64,000 nucleotides of DNA. Origin: Chloroflexota bacterium (lineage in GTDB: Bacteria > Chloroflexota > Dehalococcoidia > Tepidiformales > Tepidiformaceae). This document shows positions 59,311 to 64,000 of this stretch, one piece after another. The position numbers and the translations under genes are program-made. The stretch covers positions 248,001 through 312,000 of the forward strand of contig JAPPAK010000006.1 of the NCBI GenBank assembly GCA_026705605.1, read 5' to 3'. Below the pieces are notes generated by a model. The model was not told the DNA's origin. It saw only the letters and a list, made by a program, of their open reading frames with translations, and did no database searches. The first letter of the stretch is position 1. Each line of letters starts with the position of its first letter.

Positions 59311-59433
59311 GTGGAGTACATCTTCATCATGTTCGGGGCGGGTCTGCTGGTGGGAGTTATCTACGCGGCCTGGCAGAAGGTCCGCTCGAGTCGCACGGCT
59401 CGCTCCGGACGCAAGCGGGGCGCACGGCGATAA
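59311..59433 (+). CDS. small single-span membrane protein
   Basis: 40-aa ORF from GTG at 59311, preceded by GAGGG at suitable spacing and following the sensor kinase gene by 14 nt. It encodes one hydrophobic helix (IFIMFGAGLLVGVIYAAW) and a very basic tail of ten Arg/Lys residues. It could be a small membrane protein that modifies the kinase or membrane complex. Its shortness makes the call tentative. Confidence 0.5.
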   Translation: MEYIFIMFGAGLLVGVIYAAWQKVRSSRTARSGRKRGARR

Positions 59434-59445
59434 CGCCGCGCGCCC
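59418..59445. terminator. long GC hairpin between convergent genes
   Basis: GGGCGC-A-CGGCG-ATAA-CGCCG-C-GCGCCC forms an 11-bp stem with one mismatch and contains the stop codon of the small membrane protein. It separates convergent genes and may end transcripts from both sides, though T-runs are poor. Confidence 0.55.
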
Positions 59446-59476
59446 CCGGCAATTTCAACGTCTTGGTGGGAAGCGC

Positions 59477-60082
59477 CTAGGAGGCGCCTCCCGCGGCTTC
59501 CGCCTCGGCCGGCTCCCAGCGATCCATGGGATTGCCGTTCCCGTCGAGGTGCGTGATGAGGTGCTGCATGTCCTCGGGGGCGTCGGCCAGACGCTCGAGG
59601 ACGAACAGGCCGTCCTCCACGGGCGGCGGAACGTCGAACACGTTGTTGAACTTGTGCACGGAGTCCCAGATCCCGATGCCGATCGTGATCTCGACGATCT
59701 GGTCCTCGGTGTAGTGCTCCTTGAGCCGGTCCATGAACGCGTCATCGACGTTGTTCGCATGGTTGAGGATGAAGTCCTCGGCCAGCTCAAGCGCGATCTT
59801 GATACGGTCCGGGAGGTCCGAATTCCGGAAGTCCAGCGCCTGCTGGATCATCTCTTCCGTCATGCCTTCCTGCTGCGCCGCAGCAGTACGTGCGGGGATT
59901 CAGTATCGGCATCCGTTGGTGTTGGACGAATAGAGCCTGATGAGCTCCTTGAGGAGGGGATCGAGGGTGCTGTGGGACCACAGCACGCCGTAGTTGAACA
60001 TGAACCCCTTGAAGAGGTCGGGGCGGTGCCCGTAGACGCCGCCAAACCCCTCCATGCCGCCGACTTCACTCACTCTCGGCAT
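59477..60082 (-). CDS. AhpD-like carboxymuconolactone decarboxylase-family selenoprotein (UGA = Sec61)
   Basis: Reading through TGA at 59902-59900 gives a continuous 201-aa protein. Upstream of it are LLKELIRLYSSNTNGCRY, exactly where AhpD-like proteins carry their redox CxxC, so the motif reads C58-R-Y-U61. Downstream come EGMTEEMIQQALDFRNSDLP and KIALELAEDFILNHANNVDD in the same frame, typical of the family. AAGGAG lies 6 nt before the ATG. A strong hairpin with the correct spacing follows the TGA. AhpD-like proteins reduce peroxiredoxins or act as peroxidases; a Sec would raise reactivity. The gene is divergent from an SDR gene. Confidence 0.9.
59870..59886 (-). promoter_or_regulatory. SECIS element of the AhpD-like gene
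   Basis: CTGCTGC (59886-59880) pairs perfectly with GCAGCAG (59876-59870) around a GGC loop. The loop begins 21 nt after the TGA and starts with G, matching bacterial SECIS rules. Confidence 0.75.
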
Positions 60083-60164
60083 AGCCTGCTCCTTCGCGCT
60101 CTCCCGGGCTGCAACGCACACGCGAGCCGACCGGTTCCGCGCCTTCGCGTATCCTGCCGCAGAG

Positions 60165-60170
60165 TATAGC
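60165..60170 (+). promoter_or_regulatory. TATAGC -10-like box upstream of the SDR gene
   Basis: TATAGC ends 5 nt before an in-frame ATG at 60176 and 35 nt before the preferred ATG at 60206, so either a leaderless or a short-leader transcript is possible. Confidence 0.4.
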
Positions 60171-60205
60171 CCGCAATGACGGGCGAGTGTGGGGAGAATG
60201 ACTGG

Positions 60206-61015
60206 ATGAAGCTGCTGGAAGGGAAGAAGGCCGTCGTCCTGGGGGCCTCGAGCGGCATCGGTTGGGCCATCAGCGAGCGCTTCGCCGAGCACGGCGCCGA
60301 CGTGATCGTCGCCGCCCGCCGCGTCGAGAACCTGGAGAAGCTGGCAGGCCAGATCGGCGGCACCGCCGTTCGCTGCGATGGCCGCGACTACGACGACCTG
60401 AAGGCGCTGGCCGATACGGCCATGGAGAAGTGGGGCCGCGTCGATGTGGCGGTCAACTCCGCCGGCGTCGTGCACGGGGCGCTCATCAAGGACATCACCC
60501 CCGAGGACCTGCACGCCGTGGCCGACATCCAGTACTTCGGCTTCATCTACTTCATGAAGCACTTCGGCAACGCGCTCGTGGCCAGCGGGGGTGGCTCACT
60601 CATCAACATAACGTCCACAACGGCCATCTCCATCCCCACCCGCCTGACCCCGTACTCGGCGCCCAAGGCGGCGATTAACTTCGCCACCAAGATCGCTGCC
60701 CGCGAGTTCGGCGGCGATGGCGTCCGCGTGAACGCCGTCGCGCCAACCTTCGTGCCCACCGCCATGAACAACTACGGCGGCGGCACCCCCATCGACGAGG
60801 CCCGCGTCGAGATTTCCGACGACAACCCCACCGCCGCCGGCTTCATCGAGCAGACCCCCCTCGGCCGCATCACCACCGTCGACGACTGCGCCGACGTGAC
60901 CCTCGTCGTGGCCAGCGACCTCTTCGGCGACATCACCGGCCAGGTCATTCCCGTCGACGGCGGCAACCATCTCCTCCGCCTGCCGGAAACGCGCCGGGCG
61001 GCGCCGCAGGAGTGA
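60206..61015 (+). CDS. short-chain dehydrogenase/reductase (SDR)
   Basis: 269-aa classical SDR. The NAD(P)-binding VVLGASSGIGWAISERF, the NSAGVVHG segment, and YSAPKAA with catalytic Tyr and Lys are present, as is INITSTTAIS with the catalytic Ser. The C-terminal GDITGQVIPVDGGNHLL is typical. The start at MKLLEGKKAVVLG has GGGGAG upstream; the longer MTGECGEND start is possible. It is translationally coupled (GTGA overlap) with a glyoxalase-fold gene. The substrate is unknown. Confidence 0.9.
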   Translation: MKLLEGKKAVVLGASSGIGWAISERFAEHGADVIVAARRVENLEKLAGQIGGTAVRCDGRDYDDLKALADTAMEKWGRVDVAVNSAGVVHGALIKDITPEDLHAVADIQYFGFIYFMKHFGNALVASGGGSLINITSTTAISIPTRLTPYSAPKAAINFATKIAAREFGGDGVRVNAVAPTFVPTAMNNYGGGTPIDEARVEISDDNPTAAGFIEQTPLGRITTVDDCADVTLVVASDLFGDITGQVIPVDGGNHLLRLPETRRAAPQE

Positions 61016-61419
61016 GCGGCGAGGGCCTGGCCGTCAACGCCTTCCAGCAGGTCGCGCAGCCGAGCAGGGACCTGGAGCGCTCCGTCGCCTTCTACCGCGA
61101 CGTACTCGGCGCCCGCTACATCGGCACCTTCGACCCGCCCGGGCTCGCCTTCTTCGACATCGGCGGCGTGCGCCTCATGCTCGACGCCATCCCCGGCGCC
61201 ATCGAGCACGAGGGCTCGCCCCTCTACTTCCGCGTCGACGACATCGACGCCGCCGTGGCGGCGCTCCGAGACGCGGGCGTGGAGGTCGAGCAGGAACCCT
61301 CCGTCATCGCGCGCGATGAGGAGGGAACCTTTGGCCCGGTTGGCTCCGAGGAGTGGATGGCCTTCTTCCGCGACCCCGACGGCAACATCCTCGCCTTCGC
61401 GGAGACGCGAGCGCCCTAG
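61012..61419 (+). CDS. VOC/glyoxalase-fold protein
   Basis: 135-aa protein of the vicinal oxygen chelate superfamily with two beta-alpha-beta3 units: FQQVAQPSRDLERSVAFYRD and SPLYFRVDDIDAAVAALRDAG, ending MAFFRDPDGNILAFAE. Usual metal ligands (His at the start of the first and second units) are replaced by Gln and Tyr/Phe here, so a metal-free binding or isomerase-like role is possible. GTG start overlapping the SDR stop, with AGGAG upstream. Its stop overlaps the convergent PIG-L gene by 4 bp. Confidence 0.85.
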   Translation: MSGEGLAVNAFQQVAQPSRDLERSVAFYRDVLGARYIGTFDPPGLAFFDIGGVRLMLDAIPGAIEHEGSPLYFRVDDIDAAVAALRDAGVEVEQEPSVIARDEEGTFGPVGSEEWMAFFRDPDGNILAFAETRAP

Positions 61420-62183
61420 CTCGAAGCCTCCCGCCGCTGTGCCAGTCGCTCTTCTCGGGGCTGGTCGAAGATGATGCGGCGGAACGCCTCGCCGTACTCG
61501 AACTCCTGCGCCGCCGCCGTTCCCCGCGCCATCTCGCTCGCGAACTCCGCCACCTCTTCGCTCAGCTGGCTGGGGTGAGCCGCGAGCGCCTTCTTCTTCA
61601 GGTCGATCGTCTCCGTGATGTCGACCCACACGTTCGCGTTCGCTCCCGCCCCGGACCCCATCCAGAGCTGCTTCACCTTGTGCGGCTCGAGCCCGTCCGA
61701 GAGCAGCTCGGGGAACGTCAGCCGGTCGCGGGCGCTCGGGAAGATCGCGTCGACCGTCGCGTCGCCGGCGGCGCGGTGGTCGGGGTGGTTCGCGTAGGAG
61801 TCGAACATGAAGCGCGCGGTCGGGTCGAAGGTCACCACCACCTCGGGCCGGTACTTGCGGATCATGCGCGTGATGTCGCGCCGTAGGTCGAGCGTGTGGA
61901 CGAGGTAGCCGTCCTCGTAGCCGAGGAACTCGAAGTTCTTGACCCCCAGGATGAGCCCCGCGGCGCGCTGCTCCGCCTCCCGGATCTCGGCGAGCCGCGT
62001 GGGCGTCATTTCCGGATCCTCGCTGCCCTTGTTGCCGTTCGTGATGACCACGTAGGTCACCTCGGCCCCCCGCCCCGCCCACTTCGCGACCGTGCCGGCC
62101 ACCATGAACTCGGCGTCGTCGGGATGGGCGACGACGACCATCGCCCGCTCCGGCTGGAACTCGTCGGTACCTTCTTGGGTCAT
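61416..62183 (-). CDS. PIG-L/LmbE family deacetylase
   Basis: 255-aa zinc-dependent N-deacetylase of the LmbE/MshB/BshB family. The metal site is VVAHPDDAEF (His20, Asp22, Asp23), with the downstream HPDHRAAGDA, and the substrate loop EFLGYEDGYLVHT. Members remove N-acetyl groups from sugars in GPI, mycothiol and bacillithiol synthesis or in lincosamide pathways. Neighbouring cyclase and hydrolase genes suggest small-molecule catabolism. GGAGGAT precedes the ATG. Confidence 0.93.
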   Translation of the reverse strand: MTQEGTDEFQPERAMVVVAHPDDAEFMVAGTVAKWAGRGAEVTYVVITNGNKGSEDPEMTPTRLAEIREAEQRAAGLILGVKNFEFLGYEDGYLVHTLDLRRDITRMIRKYRPEVVVTFDPTARFMFDSYANHPDHRAAGDATVDAIFPSARDRLTFPELLSDGLEPHKVKQLWMGSGAGANANVWVDITETIDLKKKALAAHPSQLSEEVAEFASEMARGTAAAQEFEYGEAFRRIIFDQPREERLAQRREASS

Positions 62184-62227
62184 GGAAATCCTCCGTTAGG
62201 ACTGGTGTCGGGTGGTTCCGGGGAACC

Positions 62228-63154
62228 TCAGAACGTGGCGATCGGGTTCACCGGCGAGCCCGTGCCCCCGCGCACATGTAGCGGCGCAATGGAGAGCATG
62301 AACTCCCAGCGTCCCTCCTCCGCGCAGGCTTCCGCCAGCGGGTCGAGAAAGGCGTTGTCGAGTAGTGGCAGCCCCATGTACACGATGGTGAATACGTGCA
62401 CGGGCCCGCCCGGCGCGTCCTCGAACAGCGGGTAGGAGTGGGGGCGGGAGTCGAGCATGTCCCAGCCGAGTATCGCCGCGTCAGCCTGCTTCAGCACGGG
62501 CACGCAGTCGACGTGCAGGCCGGGCGTCGGCGGGACGCCGGGCACCATGTCGGGGTTGGCCTCGAGGAACGCCGGCCGCGCCCCCCGTACGAGCACCGCG
62601 TCGCCTGGCCGAAGCTTGAGGCCTTCCGCTTCGGCGGCGGCCTCAAGCTCCCAGCCGCGCGTTGGCTGGTCGGGCGTCACGTAGTCGGTTCCGCGCAGGC
62701 GGGGAATGTCGAGCAGCACCCCGCGCGTGATGATGCCGTCCTTCCAGGCCGCCACCGCCCCCGTCCGCGCCCCCGCCGAGGTCACCTCCTCGGAGGCGTC
62801 CTTCCCGTTCCACATCTTCCCTTCCCAGAAGATGTGGCAGAGCGCGTCGACATGCGTCGTCGCGTACCCGTGGAACACGAGCCCGATGTAGTCCGCGGAG
62901 ACCCCCGGGCCAATCGTCATGAAGTGCTGGGCGGGCCTCCAGTTGCCGGGGCCGCCCTGCGTGTTCAGCGGATAGGAGCACGAAACCGAGCGGCCGCTGC
63001 GCACCAGCGATGCCGCCTCACAGCGCTTCTCGGGCGTAATCAGGTTGATCGTGCCGGCGCTGTCGTCCGGTCCCCAGCGTCCCCAGTTGCTGCACGTCTC
63101 GAAGTAGGAGCGAACCTCCTCTTCGCTGGGCTCGGGGTGCGCATCTGCAGACAT
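62228..63154 (-). CDS. cyclase family protein (kynurenine formamidase-like)
   Basis: 308-aa protein of the metal-dependent cyclase/formamidase family. The metal motif appears as TTHVDALCHIFWEGKMW (canonical HxGTHxDxPxH altered), with GAVAAWKDGIITRGVLLDI and LRPGDAVLVRGARPAF as other family segments. Such enzymes hydrolyse formamides, lactams or cyclic esters. AGGAAGGG lies before the ATG. It follows a thpR-like gene on the same strand and precedes the PIG-L gene. The substrate is not known. Confidence 0.9.
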   Translation of the reverse strand: MSADAHPEPSEEEVRSYFETCSNWGRWGPDDSAGTINLITPEKRCEAASLVRSGRSVSCSYPLNTQGGPGNWRPAQHFMTIGPGVSADYIGLVFHGYATTHVDALCHIFWEGKMWNGKDASEEVTSAGARTGAVAAWKDGIITRGVLLDIPRLRGTDYVTPDQPTRGWELEAAAEAEGLKLRPGDAVLVRGARPAFLEANPDMVPGVPPTPGLHVDCVPVLKQADAAILGWDMLDSRPHSYPLFEDAPGGPVHVFTIVYMGLPLLDNAFLDPLAEACAEEGRWEFMLSIAPLHVRGGTGSPVNPIATF

Positions 63155-63224
63155 CGATCCCTTCCTCTCCAGCCGGAATCCTACGCATCTCCCCCGAACG
63201 GCGAAGCCGGTTCCGGGGATGTCC

Positions 63225-63833
63225 TCAGCTCTGTGGCGGCGGCGCGCGCAGGGGGAAGGTGGCGACCGTGTCGTGGCGGGCGCCGTCCGGGTGGAGGCGG
63301 CTGCGGACCAGCGAAATCTCGGTCGTCCGCCACTCGCACTCCGGAATCTCGATCTTCCCGACCGCCACCTCGAGCTCGGCCCGCTGGCGCGTCCCTACCT
63401 CGTTGCGAACCCGCCCCAGCGTCAGGTGCGGCCGGAAGGGACGCGTCTCGCGCTCGAAGCCGACCACCGAGAGGGCGCGGTTCACGTCCCGCGCGAGCGC
63501 CTCCAGCCGGAGCACGTCCCCCGCGACTGCCGCCCACATCACCCGCAACCCCTCGCGTCCCCCGAACGTCCCGATGTTCGCAAGCTCCAGGAAGAAGGCG
63601 GAATGCCGCACGACGGCTTCCTGCAGCGCCATCTTCACGGCCGGAATCTGCCGCTCGGGCACCTCGCCCAGGAACTTCAGCGTCACGTGCAGGTTGGACG
63701 GGTTCACCCATCGCACGGCGCCGTCGCTCTGCTCCCGCAGGCTCTCCACGAGCCCGCCGACGGTGTGCCGCACGTCCTCGGGCAGCTCGCAGGCGACGAA
63801 CAGGCGGTGGGTCTTCTCGGTTGGCTCGGTCAT
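63225..63833 (-). CDS. thpR: RNA 2',3'-cyclic phosphodiesterase (2'-5' RNA ligase family)
   Basis: 202-aa 2H-phosphoesterase. The two HxT motifs are NLHVTLKFLGEVPE (His49, Thr51) and FRPHLTLGRV (His136, Thr138), at normal spacing. It starts RLFVACELPEDV as ThpR/LigT proteins do. It opens 2',3'-cyclic phosphate RNA ends. The ATG at 63833 lies 1 nt after the stop of an upstream amidohydrolase, so the two are coupled. Confidence 0.93.
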   Translation of the reverse strand: MTEPTEKTHRLFVACELPEDVRHTVGGLVESLREQSDGAVRWVNPSNLHVTLKFLGEVPERQIPAVKMALQEAVVRHSAFFLELANIGTFGGREGLRVMWAAVAGDVLRLEALARDVNRALSVVGFERETRPFRPHLTLGRVRNEVGTRQRAELEVAVGKIEIPECEWRTTEISLVRSRLHPDGARHDTVATFPLRAPPPQS

Positions 63834-63834
63834 C

Positions 63835-64000
63835 TCAGCAAAGCCGCCTGCGTGCGTTCTCCCCGGCGATGGCCTTTGCGTCGCCGGCATCCAGTCCTTC
63901 AAGTGTCCGCTTCAGCTCGGCGCCAGGCCTTCGCAGGGGGAAGTCCGAAGCGAAGAGGACGCGCTCCGCGCCGGCCGTTGCCACGAGACGCGCAATCGTC
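63835..64000 (-). CDS. amidohydrolase family protein, C-terminal fragment (runs off the window)
   Basis: The frame entering from the right edge reads RVLFASDFPLRRPGAELKRT and ends GENARRRLC with a TGA at 63837-63835. The SDFP motif and GENARRRL tail are typical of the C-terminus of amidohydrolase-2 enzymes. The 5' part is beyond the window. The thpR-like gene follows 1 nt later on the same strand, so the two are likely co-transcribed. Confidence 0.8.
   Translation of the reverse strand, partial: TIARLVATAGAERVLFASDFPLRRPGAELKRTLEGLDAGDAKAIAGENARRRLC

Noticed and set aside
59477-59863. Pseudogene or truncated carboxymuconolactone decarboxylase
   Set aside because: The frame is intact on both sides of a single TGA that falls on the catalytic Cys position and has a SECIS-type hairpin, so decay is the weaker explanation.
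1-64000. CRISPR arrays, insertion sequences, rRNA and complete tRNA genes
   Set aside because: No direct-repeat and spacer pattern, no transposase gene, no terminal inverted repeats and no rRNA or tRNA sequence were found on either strand by eye; a tRNAscan and repeat search would settle this.

Overview
The window is a GC-rich chromosomal segment, by eye about two-thirds G+C, from an aerobic or microaerobic bacterium. The gene mix points to Chloroflexota, most likely a Dehalococcoidia/SAR202-like lineage. It combines F420 metabolism (a cofC-like gene and an LLM-type oxidoreductase), ThyX, DUF2277, a membrane FeS oxidoreductase of EtfD type, many degradative genes (sulfatase, amidohydrolases, P450, flavin monooxygenases, enoyl-CoA hydratases, cyclase) and selenoproteins of families known from marine metagenomes. 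The lineage is inferred from gene content; no rRNA gene is present.

Layout. 1-7.1 kb: an amidohydrolase fragment, then an oligopeptide-type ABC importer (two permeases on minus, the binding lipoprotein divergent on plus) next to a sulfatase. 7.1-16.6 kb: two very large secreted proteins on minus, a repeat-rich HExxH protein and a thioester-less alpha-2-macroglobulin-like protein, with related paired N-terminal modules. 16.7-36.2 kb: a long minus-strand run. It holds a carrier-protein operon (hydrolase, phosphopantetheinyl transferase, ACP), an NCS2 permease with an odd C-terminal domain, a P450, a low-GC stand-alone reverse transcriptase, enoyl-CoA hydratases, a nitroreductase, two tandem flavin monooxygenases, a retropepsin/DUF5678 pair, an orphan DNA methyltransferase, an EtfD-like oxidoreductase with an acyl-CoA ligase, and two small paralogous proteins. 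36.2-50.6 kb: an Eis-like acetyltransferase, lipB, thyX, cofC, secA, two divergent selenoprotein genes, a NIPSNAP protein, a two-domain dCTP deaminase, dapA, a RodZ/PASTA protein, an aminotransferase and a sugar dehydrogenase-like lipoprotein. 50.6-64 kb: a double SDR, a membrane protein, an F420-type oxidoreductase, a cupredoxin, a CCA-adding-type enzyme and kinase-like protein, a two-component system, a third selenoprotein, and a small-molecule catabolic set ending in a partial amidohydrolase.

The strongest result is that three genes that look broken by an in-frame TGA read as selenoproteins: a UGSC-family protein (Sec93), a SelW/Rdx-like protein (CVPU, Sec16) and an AhpD-like carboxymuconolactone decarboxylase (CRYU, Sec61). 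Each TGA sits at the family's redox-active position and is followed by a stem-loop suitable for a bacterial SECIS element. An ordinary gene caller would truncate, split or miss all three. A second result is the reverse transcriptase, clearly foreign in base composition, with an intact YMDD site and a 250-residue C-terminal region of unknown function. A third is a repeated promoter arrangement, a TANNNT box 6-8 nt before the start codon, seen at fourteen genes, which suggests widespread leaderless transcription.
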